From assembly GCA_021300095.1 (NCBI GenBank), contig JAJTHV010000189.1, forward strand, positions 1 through 42,397: a stretch of DNA of 42,397 nucleotides, written 5' to 3'. The first letter of the stretch is position 1. Every line of letters begins with the position of its first letter. Positions 18,190-26,664 of the stretch are shown one piece after another. Source of the stretch: Flammeovirgaceae bacterium. Lineage in GTDB: Bacteria; Bacteroidota; Bacteroidia; Cytophagales; Cyclobacteriaceae. The notes beneath the pieces are model-generated. The model saw only the letters and a program-made list of their open reading frames with translations. It did not search any database and was not told the origin of the DNA. Made by a program: the position numbers and the translations under genes.

Positions 18190-19581
18190 ATGGCGAGTTA
18201 TGATGTGATTGTAATCGGCTCCGGTCCTGGCGGATATGTGGCTGCAATTCGGGCTTCTCAATTGGGCATGAAAGTGGGAGTGGTAGAAAAAGCGGAGCTG
18301 GGTGGAATCTGTTTAAACTGGGGATGTATCCCAACGAAGGCGTTGCTGAAAAGCGCCAATGTGTTCGAATACATTCAACATGCTAAAGACTATGGTATCG
18401 ATGTAAAAGAAGCTTCGCCTGATATGGCTGCCATGGTGAAGCGTAGCCGCGATGTGGCTGCCGGCATGAGCAAAGGGGTGCAGTTTCTTTTCAAGAAAAA
18501 TAAGATCGAGCAAATTGCCGGTCATGGTAAGTTGAAAAAAGGCGGCAAGGTAGAAGTGACCGATGCTGCCGGTAAGAAAACCGATTACGATGCCAAGCAC
18601 ATTATCTTAGCCACCGGAGGCAGATCACGTGAATTACCCAACTTAAAATTGGATGGCAAAAAAATTATTGGCTATCGCGAAGCGATGGTTTTGCCGGAAC
18701 GTCCGCAAAAAATGTTGGTGGTAGGATCAGGTGCGATTGGTGTTGAGTTTGCTTATTTCTATAGCACCATCGGAACCGAGGTGACGATCGTAGAATTTTT
18801 GCCGCGCATTGTGCCGGTAGAAGACGAAGAAGTTTCTAAGCAATTGGAAAAATCATTTAAGAAAGCAGGCATCACCATTCACACGAATTCAGAAGTAACA
18901 AAAGTTGACACCAGCGGCAAAGGCTGTGTGGCTACGGTGAAAACTCCCAACGGAGAAATAAAAATTGAAACCGATATCGTGTTGTCGGCTGTGGGCGTTA
19001 CTACCAATCTTGAAAATTTAGGGTTGGAGGAAGTAGGCGTTAAAAATGAAAAAGGAAAAGTGCTGGTAGATGCGTACTACAAAACCAACGTGCCGGGTGT
19101 TTATGCTATTGGCGATATTACCAGCGGCCCTGCGTTGGCGCACGTAGCTTCCGCGGAAGGCATTATTTGTGTAGAGAAGATTGCAGGTCAAAATCCGGAG
19201 CCGTTGAATTATGGTAACATACCCGGTTGTACGTATTGCTCGCCTGAAATTGCTTCTGTAGGATACACCGAAGAGGCCGCTAAGAAAGCAGGCTACCAAA
19301 TAAAAGTGGGCAAGTTTCCATTTACTGCTTCAGGTAAGGCGAAAGCTGCCGGTGCGTCAGATGGATTTGTGAAGGTAATTTTTGATGCCAAGTATGGCGA
19401 ATGGTTAGGTGCTCACATGATTGGTGCGAATGTAACGGAGATGATTGCAGAAGTTGTTTCTGCACGCAAGTTGGAAACTACCGGCCACGATGTCATCAAA
19501 ACCGTGCATCCACACCCTACCATGAGCGAAGCGATAATGGAAGCGGCCGCTGCGGCTTATGGTGAAGTGATACACTTGTAA
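18190..19581 (+). CDS. lpdA: Dihydrolipoyl dehydrogenase (E3)
   Basis: E3 reoxidises dihydrolipoamide with NAD+ in the pyruvate, 2-oxoglutarate or branched-chain dehydrogenase complexes and in glycine cleavage. FAD motif VIGSGPGGYVAA lies at residues 8-19. The redox disulfide is C41/C46 in GGICLNWGCIPTK, and the NAD motif is VGSGAIGVEFAY. ATGGRSRELP and YAIGDITSGPALAHVA follow. The C-terminal interface motif VHPHPTMSEAIMEA holds the catalytic His/Glu. At 463 aa it is full length. It is monocistronic, with its own promoter and terminator and no E1/E2 gene nearby, so the partner complex is unknown. Confidence 0.95.
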   Translation: MASYDVIVIGSGPGGYVAAIRASQLGMKVGVVEKAELGGICLNWGCIPTKALLKSANVFEYIQHAKDYGIDVKEASPDMAAMVKRSRDVAAGMSKGVQFLFKKNKIEQIAGHGKLKKGGKVEVTDAAGKKTDYDAKHIILATGGRSRELPNLKLDGKKIIGYREAMVLPERPQKMLVVGSGAIGVEFAYFYSTIGTEVTIVEFLPRIVPVEDEEVSKQLEKSFKKAGITIHTNSEVTKVDTSGKGCVATVKTPNGEIKIETDIVLSAVGVTTNLENLGLEEVGVKNEKGKVLVDAYYKTNVPGVYAIGDITSGPALAHVASAEGIICVEKIAGQNPEPLNYGNIPGCTYCSPEIASVGYTEEAAKKAGYQIKVGKFPFTASGKAKAAGASDGFVKVIFDAKYGEWLGAHMIGANVTEMIAEVVSARKLETTGHDVIKTVHPHPTMSEAIMEAAAAAYGEVIHL

Positions 19582-19602
19582 CTTCTAAATAGTAAGATTT
19601 GC

Positions 19603-19634
19603 AAAAGGCCTTCTATCATGGAAGGCCTTTTCTT
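19603..19634 (+). terminator. Intrinsic terminator after lpdA
   Basis: AAAAGGCCTTC and GAAGGCCTTTT form an 11-bp perfect stem around a 7-base loop, 22 bp after the lpdA stop, followed by TCTTTTG. Confidence 0.9.
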
Positions 19635-19781
19635 TTGATCCCACCATTCGTAAAAAAATAAACTTAGCCCGTTCTTGCGTGTTATATTTAATGTTCCAAA
19701 AAACTGCTCACTATCAGCCAAAAAACTACCATACCGGAATCCGAGCTGATCAGCCGACTTAAAAAGAAAGATCGGCAGGCG

Positions 19782-20264
19782 TTGGAATATCTATATGATC
19801 ATTATTCAGGGGCAATCTATGGAGCGGTTCTCCGAATCCTTCGCACAGAAGAAATAGCCGAAGAGGTGTTACAGGATATTTTTCTGAAGGTTTGGGATAA
19901 AATCGAGCAATATGATGCCTCTAAGGGTAAACTCTTTACCTGGATGATTCAGATTGCCCGAAACTTGGCTATCGACAAAAGCCGATCCAAAGAAAATTCG
20001 AAAGCCAAAAAAACCGATGATATCGATTATCTCGTAGGTACTGTTGACCGACAAGAAAATACAGAAATGGAAGTGGATGCAATTGGCTTGAAAGAGGTTT
20101 TACAGAAACTTCCCGTTGAACAGCAGTTTATTGTCAATCAATTGTATTTGAAAGGGTACACGCAATCAGAAGTAGCTGAAGAGTTTAATATTCCGCTCGG
20201 CACCGTAAAAACACGGTTGCGGTTGGCCATGAGTGAATTACGATCTTTATTATCCATCGAGTGA
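19782..20264 (+). CDS. ECF-type RNA polymerase sigma factor
   Basis: The protein is a sigma-70 family ECF factor. Region 2 is EVLQDIFLKVWDKIEQYD with FTWMIQIARNLAIDKSR. Region 4 is LPVEQQFIVNQLYLKGYTQSEVAEEFNIPLGTVKTRLR, a helix-turn-helix. The TTG at 19782 is the first ordinary start in the open frame, but it is almost certainly too far in. The frame continues upstream to a TAA at 19689 with SELISRLKKKDRQA, the usual first helix of region 2, just before this TTG. That upstream part has no ATG, GTG or TTG, so a rare start (CTG at 19704 or 19746) or a small sequence error is likely. It overlaps the anti-sigma gene by 4 bp. Its regulon is unknown. Confidence 0.88.
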   Translation: MEYLYDHYSGAIYGAVLRILRTEEIAEEVLQDIFLKVWDKIEQYDASKGKLFTWMIQIARNLAIDKSRSKENSKAKKTDDIDYLVGTVDRQENTEMEVDAIGLKEVLQKLPVEQQFIVNQLYLKGYTQSEVAEEFNIPLGTVKTRLRLAMSELRSLLSIE

Positions 20265-21055
20265 ACGTAGAAGAATACATATCGTCCGGAATTTTAGAGG
20301 CTTACGTCTTAGGCGATCTTTCATTGGAAGAGATGCGCGATGTGGAAGCTAAATTAAAAGTATATCCGGAGCTGAAAGAAGAGCTGGCGAAGATTGAGGC
20401 GGCCTCAGAACAATTACTCCTGAAAGCAAGCATTGCACCAAGGGTTTCGGTAAAAACCGCTTTGTTTGAAAAAATAGAATCAGAAAAAGAAATTCGCGTT
20501 ATACCACTCCGTCAGGAATCTATGATTTGGCGCTATGCGGCTGCGGCTTCGATAGTATTTGGTCTGTTCAGTTCCTTTCTGGCATACACGTATTGGAGCC
20601 GCTGGCAGGAAAGTCAATCGAACCTCACTCAGTTACTCGCACAAAATCAACGCATCGCACAAGATTACTCTACGGTGCAAAATCGTTTGGAAGAAATTGA
20701 AACGGAAGTAAGAATCACCACCAACCCCGACTTTGAGCGGGTGGTGATGAAGGGAACTCCCAATGCCCCTCAATCAATTGCTTCGGTGTATTGGAATGCC
20801 CACACGAAAGAAGTGTATCTGCGCATTCAAAATATGAAAGCGCTTTCCAAAGAAAATCAATATCAACTGTGGGCCATAATTGATGGGAAGCCCGTTGATT
20901 GCGGTGTTTTTGATTCTAGTGTTGCCGGATTATTAAAAATGAAAGCGGCTATTCAATTTCCTACCACCTTTGCAGTCACCATCGAACCGCGTGGTGGAAA
21001 ATCTTCGCCTAGCCTGGAAACCATGCAAGTGGCTGGGAATGTGGCTAAAGTTTAA
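20261..21055 (+). CDS. Anti-sigma factor, RskA family
   Basis: This is a 264-residue partner of the preceding sigma factor. The N-terminal zinc-less anti-sigma domain (VEEYISSGILEAYVLGDLSLEE) would hold the sigma factor in the cytoplasm. A single membrane helix lies at about residues 91-111 (YAAAASIVFGLFSSFLAY). A short coiled coil follows (SQSNLTQLLAQNQRIAQDY). The periplasmic RskA C-terminal domain (QSIASVYWNAHTKEVYL, YQLWAIIDGKPVDCGVFD, FAVTIEPRGGK) completes it. The GTG start overlaps the sigma stop (GTGA), the usual coupling for such pairs. The signal that releases the sigma factor is not shown by the sequence. Confidence 0.9.
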   Translation: MNVEEYISSGILEAYVLGDLSLEEMRDVEAKLKVYPELKEELAKIEAASEQLLLKASIAPRVSVKTALFEKIESEKEIRVIPLRQESMIWRYAAAASIVFGLFSSFLAYTYWSRWQESQSNLTQLLAQNQRIAQDYSTVQNRLEEIETEVRITTNPDFERVVMKGTPNAPQSIASVYWNAHTKEVYLRIQNMKALSKENQYQLWAIIDGKPVDCGVFDSSVAGLLKMKAAIQFPTTFAVTIEPRGGKSSPSLETMQVAGNVAKV

Positions 21056-21153
21056 AAAAATTTCTACTCTGTACGAAATCCAACTCCTATACTCGCCTCG
21101 TAAGTAAAAGTGAACGCACCCGATTGGATGCGTGCCAGTAAGCCTTTAGAGAT

Positions 21154-22110
21154 ATGAAGTTGGTGAAGAAACAGTTTGAAGAATTATCGCAGGAGGCCAT
21201 TGGCCGAGAGTTGGCTATTTCGTCAACTAAATATCATGTGATCGCTGCCTGGGTAGCAATTCTATTCAATCCAATATTTGCCTATACGGATTATATCAAT
21301 CTGAATGGTTTGTGGCAACATATAGGCATTATCCGTCTGACCATTTCCCTGATTACATTGCTCACTCTTTTTTGGACAAAGAAAGAAACAGGCGCCTCCA
21401 ATCGAATGGTCATTGTACCGCTGCTGCTGATTTCATTGCAAAATGCGTATACATTTAGTCTAATCACCAACAGCGATGTGTTGGGCCACAACATAAATTA
21501 CATTGCGCTGCTCATTGGCGCCTCACTTTTTTTGGTAATTCCGATCCGAACATTGATCCTCATTACATTCATTTCAGCTTTAGTAACCACCTTTTCCATT
21601 ATCGTCAATCCCTTACTGGATGCACGTGTATTTTTAGTGCAAGGAGGGTTCCTTCTCTTGGCGGTGGGCATTTTCATGATCATTGCCATCCGCATGCGTT
21701 ACAATCTCATGCTCAAAGAAATCAAGGCACGGTTAGCGCTTCTGGCAAGTAATGAAGAGATCAAACGACAAGCCGAGGAAGTGAAGGCAACCAACGAAAA
21801 TCTTGAAATCATTGTGCGCACACGCACGCAAGACTTGCAACGAAAAAATCAGGCCTTAGAAGAATACGCTTGGATCAATGCCCATAAACTTAGAAGTCCA
21901 GTTGCGAGTATACTCGGATTAATGAGTTTGTTAAAGCGGGAAGAAGTAAAACCTGAGTCGAGGATTATTATGAATCATTTGCTGGCTTCCACCGAAAAAT
22001 TGGATGAAGTGGTAAGCTCCATTACTTCTGCCATTGAACGCGCAGACTATCCTTCCCATCAGAATCAGCCTGAACATCCTACTGAAAAATACTCCGTCTA
22101 CCATATCTAA
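21154..22110 (+). CDS. Membrane protein with a lone histidine-kinase DHp domain
   Basis: Residues about 28-185 form six membrane helices without a recognisable ligand domain. A coiled coil follows (EEIKRQAEEVKATNENLEI). Residues 240-300 are a HisKA-like helix pair with the phospho-acceptor position conserved in YAWINAHKLRSPVASILGL. The protein stops at residue 318, before any N, G1 or G2 box. No HATPase_c sequence lies between its stop and the next gene, so it is not a simple frameshift. It could be phosphorylated by another kinase, dimerise with one, or be a relic. The redoxin gene starts 23 bp downstream on the same strand. Confidence 0.78.
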   Translation: MKLVKKQFEELSQEAIGRELAISSTKYHVIAAWVAILFNPIFAYTDYINLNGLWQHIGIIRLTISLITLLTLFWTKKETGASNRMVIVPLLLISLQNAYTFSLITNSDVLGHNINYIALLIGASLFLVIPIRTLILITFISALVTTFSIIVNPLLDARVFLVQGGFLLLAVGIFMIIAIRMRYNLMLKEIKARLALLASNEEIKRQAEEVKATNENLEIIVRTRTQDLQRKNQALEEYAWINAHKLRSPVASILGLMSLLKREEVKPESRIIMNHLLASTEKLDEVVSSITSAIERADYPSHQNQPEHPTEKYSVYHI

Positions 22111-22133
22111 TTTATCTAATCTCTATTTTTAGC

Positions 22134-22706
22134 ATGACCTCCCCAAAAGAAAACATTCTGATTGATTTGAATGTAACAGCTCCCGATTTTAATCTGATCG
22201 ACATTTTCGATCGAAACATTCATTTAAAAAGCTATAAAGGCAAACGCGTTTTCATTGGCTTTTTCCGACATGCCGGTTGTCCATTCTGCAATCTCCGCGT
22301 ACACTCGTTGATGAACATTCGCGAAAAGCTATTGGCTAACAATATGGAAATGATTTTCTTTTTTGAATCAACACGCGAACTGCTTTTAAAAAGTATTTTT
22401 CACAAGGAAGTTTCTCCCGTGCCTCTGATTGCTGATCCAACCAAGACTCAGTACTCCATTTATGGAATTGAAAATTCTTTATTGAAGTCTTCCTTCAGTC
22501 ATCTTACTACCTTTATTCAAACGGCCATTAAAGCGAAGATGAAGCAACTTCCGCTCTATCCGATGGACGGCAACGAATCTTTCTCTACCATGCCCGCTGA
22601 ATTTCTGTTAGATGAAAATCTAATCATCCGTAAAATTCATTATTCAAAAACATTGAACGACCGGATCTCACTCGATACGATTATTGATTTCTCGATGAAG
22701 AAATAA
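22134..22706 (+). CDS. AhpC/TSA-family peroxiredoxin-like protein
   Basis: The 190 residues show a thioredoxin-fold redoxin: APDFNLIDIFDRNIHLKSYK is the AhpC/TSA entry strand and loop. HAGCPFCNLRV then gives a CxxC pair (C49, C52), which is more like thiol-disulfide redoxins than one-Cys peroxiredoxins. EFLLDENLIIRKIHYSK is the late beta strand before the C-terminus. There is no signal peptide, so it should be cytoplasmic. The inserted helical segment (ENSLLKSSFSHLTTFIQTAI) is characteristic of a subgroup I know only as AhpC/TSA-like. It is probably cotranscribed with the DHp membrane protein. Confidence 0.82.
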   Translation: MTSPKENILIDLNVTAPDFNLIDIFDRNIHLKSYKGKRVFIGFFRHAGCPFCNLRVHSLMNIREKLLANNMEMIFFFESTRELLLKSIFHKEVSPVPLIADPTKTQYSIYGIENSLLKSSFSHLTTFIQTAIKAKMKQLPLYPMDGNESFSTMPAEFLLDENLIIRKIHYSKTLNDRISLDTIIDFSMKK

Positions 22707-22720
22707 AATCAGAAAGAAAT

Positions 22721-23329
22721 TTAAATCAACCCTGCGCGCATCAATTCTTCGCGTGCTTGGGCGGCTGATTTAAAATGAATGGTGGGAAGGTTGACTGCCT
22801 CCGCTCCTAGTACGTTTTTGTGATTATCGTCAATGAAGATCGCTTGCTGCGGATTGATCTGGTAACGATCAAAAAGTATCTGGTAAAATTCCGGAAACGG
22901 CTTTCTGGTTTTTTCGATACCCGAAACTACGATGCCGTCAAACCAATGCAGGAAATCGAAATTATCCAGTGCCCACGGAAATGTTTCACCCGACCAGTTG
23001 GTGAGTGCGTATAGGCAATACTTTTTTGATTCCTTTATTTCTTTGAGCAAGTCAACCGTTTCATGAATGCGTCCGCCAATCGTTTCCTGCCAGCGTCCGT
23101 ACCAGGCACGGATGGCTTCTTCATGCTGCGGAAACTGAGTGATCAACTCAGTCGTTGCGTCTTCAAACGAGCGACCGGCATCTTGAAGATCATTCCACTC
23201 GGGTGTACAAACATTTTCCAGAAACCAAGTGATTTCCTCTTCCGTCTTAAAAATTTTGCGGTAGAGATAGCGTGGGTTCCAATCAATCAAAACTCCACCT
23301 AAATCGAAAATGATGGTATCTACTTTCAA
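22721..23329 (-). CDS. HAD-superfamily hydrolase, YihX-like
   Basis: The protein has 202 residues with the four HAD motifs. Motif I is IIFDLGGVLIDW, with the nucleophile Asp and Gly instead of the second Asp, as in YihX-like sugar phosphatases. Motif II is ALTNWS, and the Lys of motif III is in IEKTRKPFPEFY. Motif IV is AIFIDDNHKNVLGA. A helical cap lies between motifs I and II. Members remove phosphate from small metabolites, and the substrate here is not evident. It converges with the redoxin gene (14 bp between stops). The Uma2-like gene lies upstream on the same strand, 9 bp away. Confidence 0.88.
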   Translation of the reverse strand: MKVDTIIFDLGGVLIDWNPRYLYRKIFKTEEEITWFLENVCTPEWNDLQDAGRSFEDATTELITQFPQHEEAIRAWYGRWQETIGGRIHETVDLLKEIKESKKYCLYALTNWSGETFPWALDNFDFLHWFDGIVVSGIEKTRKPFPEFYQILFDRYQINPQQAIFIDDNHKNVLGAEAVNLPTIHFKSAAQAREELMRAGLI

Positions 23330-23338
23330 GATTAATTG

Positions 23339-23875
23339 TTAAAAATGAAACGTGTGGTTGAAGAGTGGTGAGGGAACAGTCGATTGTGTGGTGTCTATTA
23401 ATTCAAACTTTCCGCTGATCAATTTATAGAGAAGCACATCTTGTGAAGATGGGTCTACAATCCAATATTCAAGAACTCCGAATTGTTCATATAGATCCTT
23501 TTTTGTTTTGAGATCATGTTGATTGTTACCTGGAGAAAGAACTTCAATAATCAATTCGGGCACACCGTAATTCGGTTTGTCGTCCAAAATAATCATTGAA
23601 TTCTGATAACTTACAAAATACAAATCAGGTTGAACCGCATTTACACTCTTATCTAAGTAAAGATCAGAAGGTGAAATAAAAACTTCTCCGAGCTGATTTG
23701 CATCTACAAAACTGCTAATCACTTTAAACAATTTGATCAATACTCGCTGGTGTTGGTTGTTAGGCGCTGGTGACATATAGATTTTTCCGTTAATCAATTC
23801 AGCCAACGTTCCTTCAGGGAGTATTTTATAAACCTCCATAATGGTTCGGGGCGGTACCGGAATATCAGCAATCAT
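23339..23875 (-). CDS. Uma2-family PD-(D/E)XK nuclease-fold protein
   Basis: This is a 178-residue Uma2 (DUF820) protein. LAELINGKIYMSPAPNNQHQ gives the N-terminal Glu and His. QPDLYFV holds the conserved Asp and PELIIEVLSPGN the Glu of the nuclease core. DLKTKKDLYEQFGVLEYWIVDP is the C-terminal signature with the Lys. The active-site residues therefore appear intact. The family is abundant in cyanobacteria and Bacteroidota and its biological role is poorly known. It may be cotranscribed with the downstream HAD gene. Confidence 0.88.
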   Translation of the reverse strand: MIADIPVPPRTIMEVYKILPEGTLAELINGKIYMSPAPNNQHQRVLIKLFKVISSFVDANQLGEVFISPSDLYLDKSVNAVQPDLYFVSYQNSMIILDDKPNYGVPELIIEVLSPGNNQHDLKTKKDLYEQFGVLEYWIVDPSSQDVLLYKLISGKFELIDTTQSTVPSPLFNHTFHF

Positions 23876-23892
23876 GCAACGAATTTAGTAAA

Positions 23893-24720
23893 TTATTTCC
23901 CAAACGCCCATTTCAAAAAAACAGGCATGGCATCGGCCCATGTCTCTATGTTGTGCTGACCGTTTTCTATCTCGTGATAAACAATATCATGAAAAGGGCG
24001 ATATCCTTTTTTGGTTAACTCTGCAATTAAATCGAGTGTATCGTCAATCGAATCAATCACACCATTTTTATTTCGGTCACTTTGCTCATCAAGCGTACCT
24101 GTTTGCAACCAAAACTTAAGATTATCTTTTTTCTTGCCATGCTTAATTTCGTGATGCATGATGCGATCGCGATGATCTGAATAAAAAGGGCTACGACTAT
24201 CGCGTCTTCGCCACCAAAAAGATCCGCTAAAGGCGCCTACTTTTTCAAAATGTTTCGGATGATTCCAAACGATGTCTACTGCGCTGAGTCCACCCATCGA
24301 GCAACCGGCCATCACATGATGATTGGCCTCCAGCGCCACCGGATACTTATATTCCAGATACGGCAGCAACTCGGTGGTGATGTACTGAGTGTAGGCTTTC
24401 GCTCTACTTCCACGTTTCAGGTAATCTTTTTTGTTGGCCACGCCATACTCTTGTAAGCGGTCTCCGGCCACCACACCGGCAACAATAATGGGCTCAATAA
24501 CCTGCTCATTGACCAAATTCTCTACCTGCTCTTTCAGTCGCAGTGCAGACATATCTTGGCCATCATTTAATAAAAGTAGTGGGTATCTTCTGCCCTCTTC
24601 AAAATCTGGCAGCAACAAATTGACATCCACATCACGGTTGAGCAGTTTGGAATGTACACCGGCTATTTTTTCTTCACGGTAAGGTATTGGTAAAAGACTT
24701 TTCTCTTCTGTTGCTGGCAC
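23893..24720 (-). CDS. Alpha/beta-hydrolase esterase, esterase D/Fes-like
   Basis: A 275-residue esterase of the enterochelin-esterase/esterase D type. The N-terminal beta region is KLLNRDVDVNLLLPDFEEG. The oxyanion and strand region is RYPLLLLNDGQDM. The nucleophile Ser is in AGCSMGGLSA (about residue 143), and the catalytic His is in ENGQHNIETW near the C-terminus. There is no signal peptide, so it is probably cytoplasmic. GTG at 24720 is the start. It diverges from the second esterase across 72 bp and has its own promoter. Neighbouring ligase genes suggest that it acts on an ester or peptide-like product, which is inference. Confidence 0.82.
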   Translation of the reverse strand: MPATEEKSLLPIPYREEKIAGVHSKLLNRDVDVNLLLPDFEEGRRYPLLLLNDGQDMSALRLKEQVENLVNEQVIEPIIVAGVVAGDRLQEYGVANKKDYLKRGSRAKAYTQYITTELLPYLEYKYPVALEANHHVMAGCSMGGLSAVDIVWNHPKHFEKVGAFSGSFWWRRRDSRSPFYSDHRDRIMHHEIKHGKKKDNLKFWLQTGTLDEQSDRNKNGVIDSIDDTLDLIAELTKKGYRPFHDIVYHEIENGQHNIETWADAMPVFLKWAFGK

Positions 24721-24760
24721 GGTTTGTCTTTAGCTTTTTTTTGTTGACCTTTAAAAGACG

Positions 24761-24789
24761 CAAAAGTAAGAATTCTAAAACCAATACAA
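24761..24789 (-). promoter_or_regulatory. Promoter of the leftward esterase
   Basis: On the minus strand, TTG (24787-24789), 18 bp and TACTTTTG (24761-24768) fit the Bacteroidota consensus, with a slightly short spacer. The transcript would begin about 34 bp before the GTG at 24720. The opposite strand of this 72-bp gap must carry the start for the rightward cluster, but no clear consensus is visible there. Confidence 0.5.
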
Positions 24790-24792
24790 CCT

Positions 24793-25503
24793 ATGCCACA
24801 CGAACATCTGCACCGCTGGTATTCTCCACGCTTAAGTCAGGATATTGAAGTATTAGCATTTGGTCACCGCGGATACCCGGTTATTCTGTTCCCAACTTCG
24901 ATGGGGCGCTACTATGAAAACAAAGACTTTAAATTGATCGAAAGCGTCAATTGGTTTTTGGATGAAGGGCTCGTAAAAATTTATTGTGTCGATGGCATTG
25001 ATCGGCTGAGTTGGTACAACAGATCAATCCATCCGGCCGATCGCATCAAAAATCACATCTGGTATGATTTAATGTTATTGGAAGAACTCGTTCCCTTAGC
25101 ACAACGTGAAACGGGCGTGCATCGAGTGGCTACTGCGGGTTGCAGCTTTGGCGGCTATCATGCTTCTAATTTTGGATTTAAACATCCGGAAGTTGTAAAA
25201 TACATTTTCAATATGGGGGCCGCTTTCGACATCAAAGATCAGTTGGATGGTTACTACGATGACAATGCCTATTTCAACAATCCGCCCGATTTTCTTCCTA
25301 GCTCTAATAATTCCTTTTTGTGGGATACCTACACCGTGCTCGGCACCGGCACACAGGATATGTGCTGGGATGCCAATGAAAAAATGGCAGCTATCTTAAG
25401 GAACAAAGGCATGCACCATTGGCTGGATGTGCGCCCGGGTGCCAACCATGATTGGCCCGTTTGGCGGGACATGTTTCCACACTATTTATCCCTAATTAAA
25501 TGA
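24793..25503 (+). CDS. Alpha/beta-hydrolase, putative esterase
   Basis: A 236-residue esterase, compact and without a signal peptide. GHRGYPVILFPTSMGRYYE is the oxyanion strand and loop. TAGCSFGGYHASNFG carries the nucleophile Ser (about residue 118) and RPGANHDWPVWRDMF the catalytic His at the C-terminus. It is distantly related to the divergent esterase but much shorter and differently built around the active site (HIWYDLMLLEELVPL). It is the first gene of the rightward ligase cluster, 91 bp before the ATP-grasp gene. This conserved type usually carries only the name 'esterase'. A thioester or ester intermediate of the cluster is a plausible substrate. Confidence 0.82.
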   Translation: MPHEHLHRWYSPRLSQDIEVLAFGHRGYPVILFPTSMGRYYENKDFKLIESVNWFLDEGLVKIYCVDGIDRLSWYNRSIHPADRIKNHIWYDLMLLEELVPLAQRETGVHRVATAGCSFGGYHASNFGFKHPEVVKYIFNMGAAFDIKDQLDGYYDDNAYFNNPPDFLPSSNNSFLWDTYTVLGTGTQDMCWDANEKMAAILRNKGMHHWLDVRPGANHDWPVWRDMFPHYLSLIK

Positions 25504-25594
25504 GGTTGAGGTCATTTTATATTGCCAAATTGGTGTGTACCTTTAATTGACTTAAATCTAAATTTTTGATCTGCATAAATTAAAATCCATTTAT

Positions 25595-26626
25595 ATGAAA
25601 AAAATCGGAATACTACATGGCATGGAGCGCTCCTTTCCGGAGGCATTTGTAGAACGTGTCAACAAAATGGGATTGAAGGATATCAAAGCCGAGCCTGTGT
25701 TGATTGACATGGTGCAACAAGGTGTGGGCGATGACTATGCCGTAATCATCGATCGCATTTCGCAAGATGTTCCCTTCTACCGGGCTTATTTAAAAAATGC
25801 GGCTATCAGCGGAACCGCTGTGATCAACAACCCGTTTTGGTGGAGTGCAGATGAGAAATTTTTCAACAATGCACTTGCCGTAAAAATCGGGGTGCCCGTT
25901 CCTAAAACAGTGATCCTTCCCTCGCACGAGCGCCCCACTGATACCAGCGATTCTTCTTTCAGCAATCTAAAGTTCCCACTGAGCTGGGAGAAAATATTTG
26001 AACACATCGGTTTTCCAGCCTATATGAAACCACATGCCGGAGGCGGTTGGAAAAGTGTTTACAAACTAAACAACATGGATGATTTCTTTAAAGCCTACAG
26101 CGAAACCGGACAGTTGGTGATGATGCTGCAGGAAGAAATCATTTTCGAAGATTATTTTAGATGCTATTGTCTCGGTGGCAAGTATGTGCGCATTATGCAA
26201 TACGAACCTCGTAATCCGCACCATCTCCGCTACCAGAGTAACAATGGCCCGGCTTCGGCTAAATTATTGAAGCAGGTAAATGATTATGTATTGCAACTAT
26301 GCCATTCTCTGGGCTATGATTTTAATACCGTAGAGATGGCTGTGCGCAACGGCATTCCATACGCCATTGATTTTTGCAATCCGGCTCCCGATGCCGATAT
26401 CAAATCAGTAGGACAAGAAAATTTTGATTGGGTGGTTGAACATGCCAGCAAAATGGCAGTTGAACGCGCACAAGCTCAAAAGCCGGGGAAAGATAATTTG
26501 ACCTGGGGAACTTTTGTGAGAGATGGAGTGGCCAACTTTGAAAGCCATGAAACTTTGGTCACTAAAGTCGAATCAAAAGAAAAACCCAAATCAGAAAAGG
26601 CTGTTAAGCCAAAAACAAAAAAATAG
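25595..26626 (+). CDS. ATP-grasp ligase, RimK-like
   Basis: This 343-residue protein has an N-terminal preATP-grasp domain (MKKIGILHGMERSFPEAFVE). The ATP-grasp core starts at about residue 95: NNALAVKIGVPVPKTVILP, then GFPAYMKPHAGGGWKSVYK with the ATP-binding Lys and Gly-rich loop. MMLQEEIIFEDYFRCYCLGG and AIDFCNPAPDAD hold the Asp/Asn metal ligands. The family joins a carboxylate to an amine through an acyl phosphate. The C-terminal 30 residues are very rich in Lys, Glu and Pro, an odd tail. The partner substrates are unknown. The neighbours are the esterase upstream and the GCS2 and amidotransferase genes beyond the DUF1016 gene. Confidence 0.87.
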   Translation: MKKIGILHGMERSFPEAFVERVNKMGLKDIKAEPVLIDMVQQGVGDDYAVIIDRISQDVPFYRAYLKNAAISGTAVINNPFWWSADEKFFNNALAVKIGVPVPKTVILPSHERPTDTSDSSFSNLKFPLSWEKIFEHIGFPAYMKPHAGGGWKSVYKLNNMDDFFKAYSETGQLVMMLQEEIIFEDYFRCYCLGGKYVRIMQYEPRNPHHLRYQSNNGPASAKLLKQVNDYVLQLCHSLGYDFNTVEMAVRNGIPYAIDFCNPAPDADIKSVGQENFDWVVEHASKMAVERAQAQKPGKDNLTWGTFVRDGVANFESHETLVTKVESKEKPKSEKAVKPKTKK

Positions 26627-26664
26627 TTTAGTTAAAATCTTGACAGAGGTTTTGTGTTTTCAAA

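Noticed and set aside
18006-18203. A 65-codon + strand frame in the fabG-lpdA gap
   Set aside because: It runs over the lpdA -7 element and into the lpdA start in another frame; the composition is not protein-like.
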